The position numbers and the translations under genes are program-made. 64,000 bases of DNA from NCBI RefSeq assembly GCF_009617575.1, contig NZ_WIXJ01000006.1:1-64000 (forward strand), given 5' to 3'. Source of the DNA: Rhodocyclus gracilis (GTDB taxonomy: Bacteria; Pseudomonadota; Gammaproteobacteria; Burkholderiales; Rhodocyclaceae). Below the pieces are notes generated by a model. It worked only from the letters and a program-made list of their open reading frames with translations, made no database searches and had not been told where the DNA came from. Below, piece by piece: positions 43,898 to 53,836 of the stretch; position 1 is the stretch's first letter; every line of letters starts with the position of its first letter.

Positions 43898-45625
43898 ATG
43901 CGCATCCTTTTCGTCCATCCGAATTACATCTGCGGTGGCGCCGAAATCGCCGGCAAATGGTCACCCGCCTGGGTCGCCTATCTCGCGGGTTACCTCAAGG
44001 CTGGCGGCTATACCGATTACAGCTTCGTCGACGCCATGACCGACGACATCTCGGACGACGAGTTGCGCGAGATTTTCAAGCGCGAACAGCCCGATGTGAT
44101 CGCCACCACGGCCAACACCCCGGCGATCTACACCGCCGAGCGTCTGCTCAAGATCGCCAAGGAAGAATGCCCGAACGCCATCACCCTGCTGGGCGGCATT
44201 CACGCGACGTTCATGTTCCAGCAAATCCTTGCTGAAGCGCCGTGGATCGACGCCATCGTGCGTGGCGAGGGCGAAGCGGTCACGCTCAATCTGGTGCGTG
44301 CCATCGATCAAGGCCGCTGGCCGGCCGAACGTGCCGACATTCTCGGCATCGCTTACATGGACGGCGACCAGATCGTCGCCACCCCCGCCGAGCCGACCAT
44401 CCGCGACGTCGACTCGATCGTCGCCGACTGGGGCGTGCTCGACTGGAAGAAGTACATGTACATCCCGATGGGCGTGCCCGTCGCGACACCGAATCTGGCG
44501 CGCGGCTGCCCGTTCACCTGCTCCTTCTGCTCGCAGTGGAAGTTCTGGCGCGACTACCGCGTCCGCGACCCGAAGAAGGTCGTCGATGAAATCGAAGTGC
44601 TGGTGCGCGAACACGGCGTCGGCTTCTTCATCCTCGCCGACGAGGAACCGACAATCAACCGCAAGAAGTTCGTCGAATTCTGCGAAGAGCTGATCGAACG
44701 CAAGCTGCCGGTCTACTGGGGTATCAACACCCGCGTCACCGACGTGCTGCGCGACGAGGAACTGCTGCCCTTCTACCGCAAGGCCGGCCTGATCCACATC
44801 TCGCTCGGTACCGAAGCCGCCGCCCAGTTGAAGCTCGATCTCTTCAACAAGGAAACGACGGTCGCGCAGAACAAGAAGGCCATCGACCTGCTGCGCGCCA
44901 ACGGCATCGTCACCGAAGCCCAGTTCATCGTCGGCCTGGAAAACGAGACGAAAGAGACGCTCGAAGAAACCTACCGGATGTGCATGGACTGGAATCCGGA
45001 CATGGCCAACTGGTCGATGTTTACGCCCTGGCCGTTCTCCGACCTCTTCCACCAACTCGGCGACAAGGTCGAAATCTTCGACTTCGAGAAGTACAACTTC
45101 GTCACCCCGATCATGAAACCGCTGGCGATGGATCGTGGCGAACTGCTCGACGGCGTGATGAACAACTACCGCCGCTTCTACATGAAGAAGTCCTTCCTCG
45201 GCTACCCGTGGGTGCGCGACCCGATCCGTCGCAAGTATCTCCTGGGCTGCCTCAAGGCCTTCCTGAAGAGTGCTTTCGAACGCAAGTTCTACAGCCTCGG
45301 CAAGCACAACTACTGGGGTCCGCAATCGAAGGGCAAGATCAACTTCGGTTTCGACGAGTCGCGCAAGCTGGTCAAGAACGAGCCGCAGATCGAAGCGCAG
45401 GTCATCCAGTGGAAGACGGCGCCCCCGCGCAAGCGCTCGGCCGCCACGGCGGAAGCCATCAAGGCCGCAGAAACGGCCGCCGCCGCACCGATGGCCGGCT
45501 TCAAGGCCTGCGGTGGTGGCGATCAGCAGATGGAAGAAGGCGCACCAGCCGCTGTCATGGCCTGCGGCGGAGGCACCGAGCAGTTGCCGGGCGCCGCGTC
45601 GGCCATGCCGCGGATGAAGATCTAA
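43898..45625 (+). CDS. bchE: Oxygen-independent Mg-protoporphyrin IX monomethyl ester cyclase BchE
   Basis: A 575-residue radical SAM enzyme that builds the fifth ring of bacteriochlorophyll without oxygen. The cobalamin-binding N-terminal domain begins [19 protein letters not shown]. The radical SAM cluster is Cys204, Cys208 and Cys211 in [40 protein letters not shown] and [18 protein letters not shown] follow BchE of purple bacteria closely. The last ~65 residues are Ala-rich with two ACGGG motifs. CTGGAG lies 6 bases before the ATG. It ends at a strong terminator, so it is monocistronic. It is the only photosynthesis gene in the window. Confidence 0.93.
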   Translation: MRILFVHPNYICGGAEIAGKWSPAWVAYLAGYLKAGGYTDYSFVDAMTDDISDDELREIFKREQPDVIATTANTPAIYTAERLLKIAKEECPNAITLLGGIHATFMFQQILAEAPWIDAIVRGEGEAVTLNLVRAIDQGRWPAERADILGIAYMDGDQIVATPAEPTIRDVDSIVADWGVLDWKKYMYIPMGVPVATPNLARGCPFTCSFCSQWKFWRDYRVRDPKKVVDEIEVLVREHGVGFFILADEEPTINRKKFVEFCEELIERKLPVYWGINTRVTDVLRDEELLPFYRKAGLIHISLGTEAAAQLKLDLFNKETTVAQNKKAIDLLRANGIVTEAQFIVGLENETKETLEETYRMCMDWNPDMANWSMFTPWPFSDLFHQLGDKVEIFDFEKYNFVTPIMKPLAMDRGELLDGVMNNYRRFYMKKSFLGYPWVRDPIRRKYLLGCLKAFLKSAFERKFYSLGKHNYWGPQSKGKINFGFDESRKLVKNEPQIEAQVIQWKTAPPRKRSAATAEAIKAAETAAAAPMAGFKACGGGDQQMEEGAPAAVMACGGGTEQLPGAASAMPRMKI

Positions 45626-45655
45626 GGCAGCGCAGAGCTTCGTCAGCATCAATGA

Positions 45656-45693
45656 AAAACGCCCCGCCATTGATTTGGCGGGGCGTTTTCTTT
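45656..45693 (+). terminator. Strong intrinsic terminator of bchE
   Basis: AAAACGCCCCGCC (45656-45668) pairs with GGCGGGGCGTTTT (45677-45689) around an 8-base loop, followed by CTTTTGG. It probably also serves the convergent def gene. Confidence 0.9.
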
Positions 45694-45757
45694 TGGCGAT
45701 CCTGCTCTCAAAAGCAGCGGAGTGCCCGATACCCCGTGCCGGCGCACGCGGGACGGA

Positions 45758-46291
45758 TCAATCCTCGCCGAGCGGCAGACCGGGAAACAGCTCTTCGGTA
45801 AAGCCGAAGCGGCTGAAATCGCGCATCCGCATCGGATAGAGCTTGCCGATCAGATGGTCGCACTCGTGCTGCACGACGCGGGCGTGAAAGCCCGTGACGC
45901 TGCGATCAATCAATTCGCCGGTATGGGTGAAGCCCTGATAGCGAATCGCCTCCCAGCGCGGCACTTCACCGCGCAAACCCGGCACCGACAGGCAACCTTC
46001 CCAACCGAGCACCTCCTCTTCGCCAAGGGGCGTGATGCGCGGATTGATCAGAATGGTGCGCGGTACCGCCTCGGCGTCCGGATAACGCTCGCTCTCGTCG
46101 AAGCCGAAAATCACCACCTGCAGGCCGACGCCGATCTGCGGCGCGGCCAGTCCGACGCCACCAGCGGCTTCCATGGTGTCGAACATGTCGGCGATCAGCC
46201 TCGCCAGCGCCGGATCGTTGAAATCGCTGACCGCCTGCGCGGGTTCAAGGAGGCGGGGATCGCCCATGCGAAGGATGGTATGAACAGTCAT
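45758..46291 (-). CDS. def: Peptide deformylase
   Basis: A 177-residue metalloenzyme that removes the formyl group from nascent proteins. The three family motifs are present: [24 protein letters not shown] and the metal site [13 protein letters not shown]. It begins [18 protein letters not shown]. Usually def is near fmt, but here it stands alone between bchE and acnB, so it may be an extra copy. Confidence 0.95.
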   Translation of the reverse strand: MTVHTILRMGDPRLLEPAQAVSDFNDPALARLIADMFDTMEAAGGVGLAAPQIGVGLQVVIFGFDESERYPDAEAVPRTILINPRITPLGEEEVLGWEGCLSVPGLRGEVPRWEAIRYQGFTHTGELIDRSVTGFHARVVQHECDHLIGKLYPMRMRDFSRFGFTEELFPGLPLGED

Positions 46292-46548
46292 TGGCGCACT
46301 CTCCCGTAAAGCTCTCGCGATTCGTCAGGCGCTGGCGGAAGGGCGAGCTAGCCGAAGACCACTGCACCCGCACCAGACGTCGCATCGCCGATGAAAATCA
46401 CCGACGCGCTTGCACGATTATAGGCACGAGAGCGGCCTTGCGTTTTGCTGCCCTATCTTGACCCTATCGTTCCATCTGCCGGCTTTTCGTCGCCCTATTG
46501 TTGTCCTTACGCGGCCATTGCACAGCCCTCTCGCTACCCGATAGAACA
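46292..46548. other. Gene-free stretch between acnB and def
   Basis: No gene or clear promoter consensus was found. It carries the leader of def (leftward) and, beyond it, the acnB terminator at 46549-46582. Confidence 0.4.
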
Positions 46549-46582
46549 ACGCCCGACCGGAACTGCTCTCCCGGCCGGGCGT
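46549..46582 (-). terminator. Intrinsic terminator of acnB
   Basis: ACGCCCGACCGG (46549-46560) pairs, with one mismatch, with CCGGCCGGGCGT (46571-46582). On the minus strand TTGTTCT follows. It lies 26 bases past the acnB stop. Confidence 0.7.
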
Positions 46583-46607
46583 CGCGTCAGTCAGAGAGTG
46601 ACGAAGC

Positions 46608-49217
46608 TCAGTCGGTCACGGTCGCCGCCACGTCGGCAAACTCGGCGATCTGGTCGAAGTTCATGTAGCGATAGACATCAGCCGCCTTGGCGTTCACCCG
46701 CTTGATCTGCTCCATGTACTCGTCGACGGTGACGATGCGGCCGGCCAGCGCGCACATCGCGGCGAGTTCGGCTGAGCTGAGATAGACGCGCGTATCGAGG
46801 CCGAGGCGGTTCGGGAAGTTGCGCGTCGAGGTCGAGATCGCCGTCGAGCCCTTGCGGATCTGCGCCTGGTTGCCCATGCACAGCGAGCAGCCCGGCATTT
46901 CCATGCGCGCGCCGGATTTGCCGAGGATCGCGTAATAGCCTTCCTCGTTGAGGATCATCGCGTCCATCTTGGTCGGCGGTGCAATCCACAGCCGCGTCGG
47001 GATGTCGGCCTGACCTTCAAGCACCTTGGCGGCAGCGCGGAAGTGACCGATGTTGGTCATGCACGAACCGATGAACACTTCGTCGATCTTGTCGCCGGCG
47101 ACTTCGGAGAGCAGTTTCACGTCGTCCGGGTCGTTCGGGCAGGCGAGGATCGGCTCGGTCACCTCGGCCAGATCGATCTCGATCACCGCGGCGTATTCGG
47201 CGTCAGCGTCGGGCGCCAGCAGCGTGCCGTTCTCGATCCAGGCTTCCATCGCCTTGATGCGGCGACGCAGCGTGCGCGCATCCTCGTAGCCGTTGGCGAT
47301 CATCCACTTCATCAGCGTGATGTTCGAGCGCAGGTATTCGACGATCGGCGCCTTGTCGAGATGCACGGAACAGGCGGCGGCCGAACGCTCGGCGGCGGCG
47401 TCGGAAAGCTCGAAAGCCTGTTCGATCTTCAGATCCGGCAGGCCCTCGATTTCGAGGATGCGGCCGGAGAAGATGTTCTTCTTGCCCTTCTTCTCGACCG
47501 TCAGCAGGCCCTGCTTGATCGCGTAGTAGGGAATCGCGTTGACCAGATCGCGCAGCGTGATGCCCGGCTGCAGCTGACCCTTGAAGCGCACCAGCACCGA
47601 TTCGGGCATGTCGAGCGGCATGACGCCGGTGGCCGCGGCAAAGGCAACCAGACCGGAACCCGCCGGGAACGAGATGCCGATCGGGAAGCGCGTGTGCGAG
47701 TCGCCGCCGGTGCCGACGGTGTCGGGCAGCAGCAGGCGGTTCAACCACGAGTGGATGACGCCGTCGCCCGGACGCAGCGAGACGCCGCCGCGCGTGCTGA
47801 TGAACGACGGCAACTCGCGGTGCATGCGCACGTCGACCAGCTTCGGGTAGGCGGCGGTATGGCAGAACGACTGCATCACCAGATCGGCCGAGAAGCCGAG
47901 ACAGGCGAGGTCCTTCAGTTCGTCGCGGGTCATCGGGCCGGTCGTGTCCTGGCTGCCGACGGTGGTCATCTTCGGCTCACAGTAGGTGCCCGGACGGATA
48001 CCCTGCTGCTGACCGCCGATCTCGGGCAGACCACAGGCGCGGCCGACCATCTTCTGCGCCAGCGAGAAACCGCGGCCCGAATCGGCCGGCGACTGCGGCA
48101 GACGGAACAGCGTCGACACCGGCAGGCCGAGCGCTTCGCGCGCGCGCGCCGTCAGACCGCGGCCGATGATCAGCGGAATGCGGCCGCCGGCGCGCACTTC
48201 GTCGAAGATCACCGGCGACTTGACGGTGAATTCGGCGATCAGCTCGCCGTTCTTGAAGGCTTTTCCGGCGTAAGGCTGCAGCTCGACGACGTCGCCCATT
48301 TCCATCTGCGACACATCGAGCTCGATCGGCAGCGCGCCGGCGTCTTCCATCGTGTTGTAGAAGATCGGCGCGATCTTGCTGCCGAGACAGACGCCGCCGA
48401 AACGCTTGTTCGGCACGAAGGGAATGTCCTCGCCGGTCCACCACAGCACCGAGTTGGTTGCCGACTTGCGCGAGGAACCGGTGCCGACGACGTCGCCGAC
48501 GTAGGCGACGGCGTTACCGCGCGCCTTCAGCGCTTCCAGCTGTCGGATCGGACCGAGCTTGCCGGCTTCGTCGGGTTCGATGCCGGCGCGCGGGTTCTTC
48601 AGCATGGCCAGCGCGTGCAGCGGGATGTCCGGGCGCGACCAGGCGTCGGGCGCCGGCGAGAGATCGTCGGTATTGGTTTCGCCGCTCACCTTGAAGATGG
48701 TGACGACGAGCTTTTCCGGCACTTCCGGGCGCGCGGTGAACCACTCGGCGTCGGCCCAGCTCTGCAGCACGGCGCGCGCATTGGCGCCGGCAACGCCTTC
48801 GCCCTTCTCGGCCAGCGCCTGCACGTCGTGGAAGAAGTCAAAAACGAGCAGCGTCTTCTTCAGCGCGTCGGCGGCAGCGGCGCCACATTCGGCGCTGCCG
48901 AGCAGATCGATCAGCGGCTTGACGTTGAAACCGCCGAGCATGGTACCGAGCAGTTCGGTCGCCGCCACCGGCGAGAGCAACGCACACTTCTCGTCGCCCG
49001 CAGCAACCTTGGCGAGGAAGTCCGCCTTGACGCGCGCCGCGTCGTCGACGCCGGCGGGAACGCGATGCGTGATCAGGTCGACCAGCGTCGACTCTTCGCC
49101 GGCCGGCGGGTTTTTCAAGAGCGCGACGAGATCGCGCGTCTGCGCCGCAGTCAGCGGCAGGGGCGGAATGCCCAGCGCAGCGCGCTCGGCAACGTGTTGG
49201 CGGTAGGCTTCAAGCAC
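46608..49217 (-). CDS. acnB: Bifunctional aconitate hydratase B / 2-methylisocitrate dehydratase
   Basis: An 869-residue aconitase B of the TCA and methylcitrate cycles. The N-terminal HEAT-like domain ([21 protein letters not shown]) precedes the swivelling domain and the Fe-S core. The cluster cysteines are in [10 protein letters not shown] (upstream ligand), [15 protein letters not shown] and [14 protein letters not shown]. The start is a GTG with GAGAGAGG eight bases upstream. A 14-bp palindrome lies about 120 bases upstream and may be an operator. It ends at an intrinsic terminator. Confidence 0.96.
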   Translation of the reverse strand: MLEAYRQHVAERAALGIPPLPLTAAQTRDLVALLKNPPAGEESTLVDLITHRVPAGVDDAARVKADFLAKVAAGDEKCALLSPVAATELLGTMLGGFNVKPLIDLLGSAECGAAAADALKKTLLVFDFFHDVQALAEKGEGVAGANARAVLQSWADAEWFTARPEVPEKLVVTIFKVSGETNTDDLSPAPDAWSRPDIPLHALAMLKNPRAGIEPDEAGKLGPIRQLEALKARGNAVAYVGDVVGTGSSRKSATNSVLWWTGEDIPFVPNKRFGGVCLGSKIAPIFYNTMEDAGALPIELDVSQMEMGDVVELQPYAGKAFKNGELIAEFTVKSPVIFDEVRAGGRIPLIIGRGLTARAREALGLPVSTLFRLPQSPADSGRGFSLAQKMVGRACGLPEIGGQQQGIRPGTYCEPKMTTVGSQDTTGPMTRDELKDLACLGFSADLVMQSFCHTAAYPKLVDVRMHRELPSFISTRGGVSLRPGDGVIHSWLNRLLLPDTVGTGGDSHTRFPIGISFPAGSGLVAFAAATGVMPLDMPESVLVRFKGQLQPGITLRDLVNAIPYYAIKQGLLTVEKKGKKNIFSGRILEIEGLPDLKIEQAFELSDAAAERSAAACSVHLDKAPIVEYLRSNITLMKWMIANGYEDARTLRRRIKAMEAWIENGTLLAPDADAEYAAVIEIDLAEVTEPILACPNDPDDVKLLSEVAGDKIDEVFIGSCMTNIGHFRAAAKVLEGQADIPTRLWIAPPTKMDAMILNEEGYYAILGKSGARMEMPGCSLCMGNQAQIRKGSTAISTSTRNFPNRLGLDTRVYLSSAELAAMCALAGRIVTVDEYMEQIKRVNAKAADVYRYMNFDQIAEFADVAATVTD

Positions 49218-49334
49218 GGCAGTTCCTCTCTCACAAAGATCAATCAGCAGGCGCCGCTACTGCGCGCCGGGCGGCCGGACAGGTGAAAAAGGCGCGAAAA
49301 AAGCGCTTTCGCCTACCGGAAACACGCTCTCAAG

Positions 49335-49355
49335 TCTTATATATCTTATAAGATA
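49335..49355. promoter_or_regulatory. Palindromic operator candidate upstream of acnB
   Basis: TATCTTATAAGATA (49342-49355) is a perfect 14-bp palindrome. The flanking TCTTATA (49335-49341) forms an overlapping inverted repeat with TATAAGA. It stands out as an AT-rich island about 120 bases upstream of the acnB start. Such CTTATAAG-type dyads are typical of GntR-family sites; the factor is not identified. The remaining gap to 49587 holds no gene. Confidence 0.5.
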
Positions 49356-49587
49356 CAAAGCAGCCTGTGAAGGTTCGACGTGTGACGAAAGCATGGAGCC
49401 ATCACACTCACAACGGCAATCGCCGGCGAGGAAGGTTCCGCAGACCGCGCGCGCAGCGACGCGATGCGGAAGAGACCGACTACGAGTAATGCCGTGGCAC
49501 GCGGCGACTCTTGCGACAGCCCCGGAGCCGCTCCGGAAACGCGACCTCGGACGCAGCGCCCCGGATCAGCAGCCAAGAAACCGGTGA

Positions 49588-49947
49588 CTAGGCCGAACTA
49601 CCGGCTGCGCCGCCAGCCGCAAGCGGCGGCAGACCGTGTCGGCGCCGCGCTCGCTGGCAGGCATCGTCGGCGATACCGAGCGGCGCCAGTTCGCCAAACT
49701 CGCGGCACGGTCCGGGGCGTAGCGCGTAGATGCTGCAAGCGGCCGAAACACCGATCTCGCCGACCAGAGCGACGCAGCGCGGTGGCGATTCGTCGGTACC
49801 GCGCAGGCGTACCAGCGACGCCGTCAGCGGCACGACAAGCGCCGCCGGCACCGTTCCGCCGGGCGCGGAATCCACCTCGGCACGATGGAAATCGACGCGA
49901 TATGCCGCGCAACAGGCGCCGCAGCCGTGACAGGTCGGCGCGCTCAT
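49588..49947 (-). CDS. YkgJ-family cysteine-cluster protein
   Basis: A 119-residue protein with the family pattern CHGCGACCAAYRVDF at the N-terminus and later CSIYALRPGPCREFGEL. It probably binds zinc or an Fe-S cluster; its role is unknown. The ATG overlaps the stop of the TrmB-type gene by four bases. Confidence 0.85.
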   Translation of the reverse strand: MSAPTCHGCGACCAAYRVDFHRAEVDSAPGGTVPAALVVPLTASLVRLRGTDESPPRCVALVGEIGVSAACSIYALRPGPCREFGELAPLGIADDACQRARRRHGLPPLAAGGAAGSSA

Positions 49948-50756
49948 GGCGCTTCGTCAGCCAGCGTGGGCGAGGCGGGTGAGGTCGACGAAAGAGACGA
50001 AACGGACAAAACAGACGGCGCGAAGGACGAGGACAACGAGGACGACACCGGCAACGCTCCTCGCGCCTGCGCGCCGACCCGCTGCGGCGCGGCGTCGAGA
50101 TCGACGACCAGACGGTAGAGCGTATGCCCGGAATCGCGGTATTTGCGCTCGAACGCCGTCACCGGCTCGCCCGCCGCCCAAACCTCGCCGCGCGTGACCA
50201 AACCGGTCAGGCGTTCGACGGCGAAGGCGAATTCGTCGATGTAGATGCGCCAGTTGCTGCGGCATTCGAGAACGCCGCCCAAGGCGAGCACGGTCGGGAA
50301 CACCGCATGCGCGTGCCAGCGCCGCGCCAGATGGCCGATCTTCGGCCAGGGGTTGGGGTAGAAAATCGTCTGCTGGCGGGGACGCAGGCCCGCGTCGGCC
50401 AAGAGACGCCAGAAGTCGACAAGATCGGCGCGCAGCAGCAGTACGTTAGCCGGCAAAGGCTGGCGCGTGCCCCGACCCAGCCGGATCGCCGACTGATCAA
50501 CGCCGACGACGAAGCACTCCGGATGCTGGCGTGCCAGCCAGACACTGCTCTCGCCCGTGCCGCAGCAGGCATCGACGATCAGCGGCGCCGCCACGCCAAA
50601 GCCCCTGTAGGCCGCGAGAAATTCTTCGAACGCCCGCTGGTTGTAAACGGCAATCGGCTGGCGAAATGGCTGGCCGACGCGGCGATCGAGCAAGGCCGGC
50701 AGCTGCGTGTGGATGTCAGTCTGCGCGCTGACGGGGGTGCGGGAGTTGGCGTGCAT
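49944..50756 (-). CDS. TrmB-family SAM-dependent methyltransferase
   Basis: A 270-residue protein related to tRNA (guanine-N7)-methyltransferase. The SAM site is LIVDACCGTGESSVWLARQH, then FVVGVDQSAIRL and the signature TIFYPNPWPKIGHLARRWH, a variant of the usual PDPWPK motif. The last ~40 residues are a Ser-rich low-complexity tail. The true position-46 enzyme may be elsewhere, so substrate is left open. It is co-translated with the YkgJ gene. Confidence 0.8.
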   Translation of the reverse strand: MHANSRTPVSAQTDIHTQLPALLDRRVGQPFRQPIAVYNQRAFEEFLAAYRGFGVAAPLIVDACCGTGESSVWLARQHPECFVVGVDQSAIRLGRGTRQPLPANVLLLRADLVDFWRLLADAGLRPRQQTIFYPNPWPKIGHLARRWHAHAVFPTVLALGGVLECRSNWRIYIDEFAFAVERLTGLVTRGEVWAAGEPVTAFERKYRDSGHTLYRLVVDLDAAPQRVGAQARGALPVSSSLSSSFAPSVLSVSSLSSTSPASPTLADEAP

Positions 50757-50774
50757 GGTCGGGAGTTATTCGAG

Positions 50775-51899
50775 TTACGAAGCCGCAGCAAACGGCGAGT
50801 CGGCGACCGGGCGGACCGGCACGCCGTGCGCACGCAGGACGTCGGCCGTCGCCGCCACGCTGGTCACGGGCCGCAGGACGGCCAGAAGCGCGCCCGCCTC
50901 GTCGTAACGCACCGACAGCGCCTTCAACCACTGTTTCAGTCGCCCAGGCGCGGCGCGCGCCTGCACACGCGTTTGCACGCCCGCCCAGAATTCGGCCAGA
51001 CTCGGTAACAAACGCTGCCACTCCGCCGCCCGCAAACGCTCGGCGACAGGCGGAGAAAGCGGCTCCGACGCATCACTGGAAAGTCGCGCCTCGCCGATCC
51101 GACGCGCCAGAAACGGATCAGAGACGGCCCCCCGGCCAATCATCACATCGGCGAGGCCGCTTGCGGCGCGGCAGCGGTGATAGTCCTCGACACTCCACAC
51201 CTCGCCGTTGGCGACGACCGGAATCGACAGGGCTGCGCCGATGGGCGCCAGCAACGCCCAATGAGCGGGCGGGCGATAGCCTTCGTCGCGCGTGCGTGCG
51301 TGCACCACCAAGGCGTCGATCCCACCTGCCGCCAGGGCCTGCGCGCACTCCAGCGCGCGCGTCGGCGCCTCTACGCCCAGCCGCATTTTGGCCGACAGCG
51401 GCACCGCCGCCGGCATGGCGCGCCGCACGGCGTCGGCAATGCGAAAGAGGCGTTCGGGGTCGTTGAGCAGGACGGCGCCGCCATCGTGCCGATTCACCGT
51501 CGGCGCCGGACAGCCGAAATTCAGGTCGATGCCGGTCGGGCCGAGTTCGGCAAGGCGCGCGGCGTTCTCGGCAAGACACGAGGCGTCACCGCCCAGCAAC
51601 TGCACGCGTACCGGCGTACCGGAAGGCGTGCAGCTGGCGTGCTCAAGTTCCGGGGCGGTGCGCAGGAAGGTGCGCGGCGGCAGCAGGGAGGACGTCACGC
51701 GAACGAACTCCGTCACCGCCAGATCGAAGCCGCCAAGCCGCGTCAGCACGGCGCGCAAGACCACGTCGGCCACACCATCCATCGGCGCCAGCAGCACGCG
51801 CCCCGGGCGCCGCACCGAGGGATCGGCACTCATCGCCGCACCCGCATTCTTGCCCGCTTCGCCCATCACGATGTCCCGATACCGCTCGAAAAGCCGCAT
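50775..51899 (-). CDS. dusC: tRNA-dihydrouridine synthase DusC
   Basis: A 374-residue flavoenzyme that reduces uridine to dihydrouridine in tRNA. FMN-binding VLLAPMDGVADVVLRAVLT is followed by AVTEFVRVTSSLLPPRTF, TPSGTPVRVQLLGG, the active Cys in DLNFGCPAPTVNRHDGGA, and VVHARTRDEGY with VVANGEVWSVEDY. The TEFVRV and PSGT blocks point to DusC. It starts ~30 residues before the domain; ATGs at 51866 and 51833 are alternatives. A short C-terminal extension ends SPFAAAS. Confidence 0.92.
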   Translation of the reverse strand: MRLFERYRDIVMGEAGKNAGAAMSADPSVRRPGRVLLAPMDGVADVVLRAVLTRLGGFDLAVTEFVRVTSSLLPPRTFLRTAPELEHASCTPSGTPVRVQLLGGDASCLAENAARLAELGPTGIDLNFGCPAPTVNRHDGGAVLLNDPERLFRIADAVRRAMPAAVPLSAKMRLGVEAPTRALECAQALAAGGIDALVVHARTRDEGYRPPAHWALLAPIGAALSIPVVANGEVWSVEDYHRCRAASGLADVMIGRGAVSDPFLARRIGEARLSSDASEPLSPPVAERLRAAEWQRLLPSLAEFWAGVQTRVQARAAPGRLKQWLKALSVRYDEAGALLAVLRPVTSVAATADVLRAHGVPVRPVADSPFAAAS

Positions 51900-52147
51900 T
51901 CTACCCGAGCGCCGCGCCGCGCCTGCCGAAGCAACTGCCAGCTCGCTGGCGATTCGTTTATGGCTCGCGCAGGGCCCATTTCTGTCTTGCCTCTGCGCTC
52001 ACCACCGAGGCGTTCCGCAGCGTCCCGCCCCCGCCAGCCTGTTCGTCACCAACAAGGCGCCCGCCTTCTCACGCGATCGGCCGAAGCGACGCCTCCAGGC
52101 GCACGTAAAATGCCGGCTAGGCACTTCTGCCCACCCCCCGGACTTCC

Positions 52148-52864
52148 GTGCCAGCGCACGTCGCCATGACTACAAACCCCTCGCCCAGCCAGCAATCCGC
52201 ACACTCTGTACCGACAGCGCACTCCGCGCCGGCCCCGGCGGCCCGGATAACCGATGCGACGTCTCGCCCTGCGGCCAACGATCCGCCCCGGCGCCTCGTC
52301 CTCGACACCAACATCGTCATCGACCTCCTGCACTTCGCCAACCCGGCGACAGACTGGCTGCGCGCCGGCATGGCCGCCGGTCGTCTACGCTGTTTCACCT
52401 CCCCCGAGTGTCTGTCCGAACTGGCCAGCGTCTTGCCGCGTCCGCAGTTCCGGCTCGACGCGGCGGGCGTCGCGCGCGTGCTCGCCGCCTACGAGGCGTG
52501 GGTCATTTCGCTGCCTGAAGAGAACCCGGCAGGCTCCATAAACCCAGCAGCCCCGGCAAGCACCGTCGACGCCCCCCGCCGGGAAGAGTCGGCGCACCGC
52601 GACGCCGTCGGCGAGGCCACCGGTGAGGACATCGCCAATCTGCCGCGCTGCCGTGATCGTGACGACCAGAAATTCCTCGTGCTCGCCGCCCGCTGCGGAG
52701 CCGACGCACTGATCACGCGCGACCGCGAACTTCTGCGTCTGGCCCATCCGGGACGGCGCTGCCCGGCGCCGTTCGCGATCCTGACCGCCGAGGCGGCCGC
52801 GCCGCTCTTTGGCGACTCTGGCGACTCTGGCGACTCTGGCGGCTACGGCGCCGAGTCAGACTGA
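52148..52864 (+). CDS. PIN-domain protein (putative toxin component family)
   Basis: A 238-residue protein with a PIN-type RNase fold: RLVLDTNIVIDLLHFANPA carries the first Asp. PECLSELASVLPRPQF has the Glu, and LPRCRDRDDQKFLVLAARCGADALITRDRELL has the later acidic residues. A ~45-residue non-conserved insert (PEENPAGSINPAAPA...) splits the domain, and the C-terminus carries a GDS tandem repeat. No antitoxin gene is adjacent. The start may be GTG 52148 or ATG 52166. It ends nine bases inside the end of convergent yaaA. Confidence 0.78.
   Translation: MPAHVAMTTNPSPSQQSAHSVPTAHSAPAPAARITDATSRPAANDPPRRLVLDTNIVIDLLHFANPATDWLRAGMAAGRLRCFTSPECLSELASVLPRPQFRLDAAGVARVLAAYEAWVISLPEENPAGSINPAAPASTVDAPRREESAHRDAVGEATGEDIANLPRCRDRDDQKFLVLAARCGADALITRDRELLRLAHPGRRCPAPFAILTAEAAAPLFGDSGDSGDSGGYGAESD
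52811..52837 (+). repeat. 9-bp tandem repeat, three copies, in the PIN-protein gene
   Basis: GGCGACTCT is repeated exactly three times and encodes GDSGDSGDS near the C-terminus. Being a multiple of three, it could change copy number without frame loss. Confidence 0.9.
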
Positions 52865-53719
52865 GCGCCGCCGGAACACCCAGCGCGCCGCGTCGGACAC
52901 TTCCGGCGCGAACGCGTAACCGTCCTCGGCAAAGGAGCGCAGATCGGCGGCGTCACGCAGGCGATGGAGGATGGCGTAACGCGCCATCAGGCCACGCGCA
53001 CGCTTGGCAAAAAAGCTCACCACCTTGAAGCGTCCAGCGCTCCAGTCCTCGAACACCGGTTGTACGACCGGCAAGCGGCAGTGGCGCGCCAAAACCTTGA
53101 AATACTCCTCGGAGGCCAGGTTAACGAGCGTTTGCGCCATCGGCAAAGCCCCATTGGCTGGCTCGGTGGTGCGGGCGCGCGCTTGCGCCACTCCCGGCGC
53201 CATCTCGCGTTCCGATTCCTGTGCCATCTCCGGTGCAATCTCCTGCGCCAGTGCTTCGATAGCCCGCGCCGGATGCTCGCCCCAGAAGGCATACAGATCT
53301 TTGCCACGCGGAGTGTCCAGACGCGTCCCCATCTCCAGCCGGTACGCCTCCATGCGGTCGAGCGGCCGCAACACCCCGTACAAGCCGGAGAGAATGCGCA
53401 GATGCCGTTGCGCAAATTGCAGATCGTCCGCACTCAAGGAGCGCGCGGCGAGACCTTCGTAGACGTCGCCGTTGAAAGCGAACACGGCAGGCAACGCCGC
53501 GCTGGCCGAGTCCGAACCCCAGTCGGCGAAGCGCGTCGCGTTGAGCGACGCCAGAGTGTCGCTGATCCCCATCAGCGAGCCCAGTTGCGCCGGAGACATG
53601 GCGCGCAGACGCTCGACCAGGAGCCGCGCCTCGTCGAGAAACGCCGGAGCAGTCGGCGTCAGGGCAAGCGGCGGCGGCGAGAGATCGAGCGTTTTGGCAG
53701 GCGAGAGAACGATGATCAT
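52856..53719 (-). CDS. yaaA: Peroxide stress protein YaaA (DUF328)
   Basis: A 287-residue member of the YaaA/DUF328 family, which limits free iron damage during peroxide stress. It begins MIIVLSPAKTLDLSPPPLAL and contains FNGDVYEGLAARSLSADDL, LRILSGLYGVLRPLDRMEAYRLEMGT, LVNLASEEYFKVL and the C-terminal ARGLMARYAILHRL. A ~30-residue insert (near EMAQESEREMAPGVAQ) sits before the NLAS motif and makes it longer than E. coli YaaA. The ATG at 53719 matches the family start; the frame runs 37 codons upstream. Confidence 0.92.
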   Translation of the reverse strand: MIIVLSPAKTLDLSPPPLALTPTAPAFLDEARLLVERLRAMSPAQLGSLMGISDTLASLNATRFADWGSDSASAALPAVFAFNGDVYEGLAARSLSADDLQFAQRHLRILSGLYGVLRPLDRMEAYRLEMGTRLDTPRGKDLYAFWGEHPARAIEALAQEIAPEMAQESEREMAPGVAQARARTTEPANGALPMAQTLVNLASEEYFKVLARHCRLPVVQPVFEDWSAGRFKVVSFFAKRARGLMARYAILHRLRDAADLRSFAEDGYAFAPEVSDAARWVFRRRSV

Positions 53720-53836
53720 CGGCAAACTCCATCGGCGGTAAGCAAGGCGGGCGACGGGCAGGGGCCCGGCGGCGAGCGTGCTAGGATTGTAGCCGACACC
53801 ATCACCGACGCCGCTCCCCCGGCGCGACACGAACCG

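Noticed and set aside
47043-49286. 747-residue open frame opposite acnB
   Set aside because: An antisense shadow caused by high GC and third-position bias; acnB on the other strand is an unmistakable full-length gene. The same applies to long frames opposite cobQ (41649-43553), the tcuA-like gene (22057-23730), cbbO/cbbQ (27106-28998) and the SpecificRecomb gene (54440-56062).
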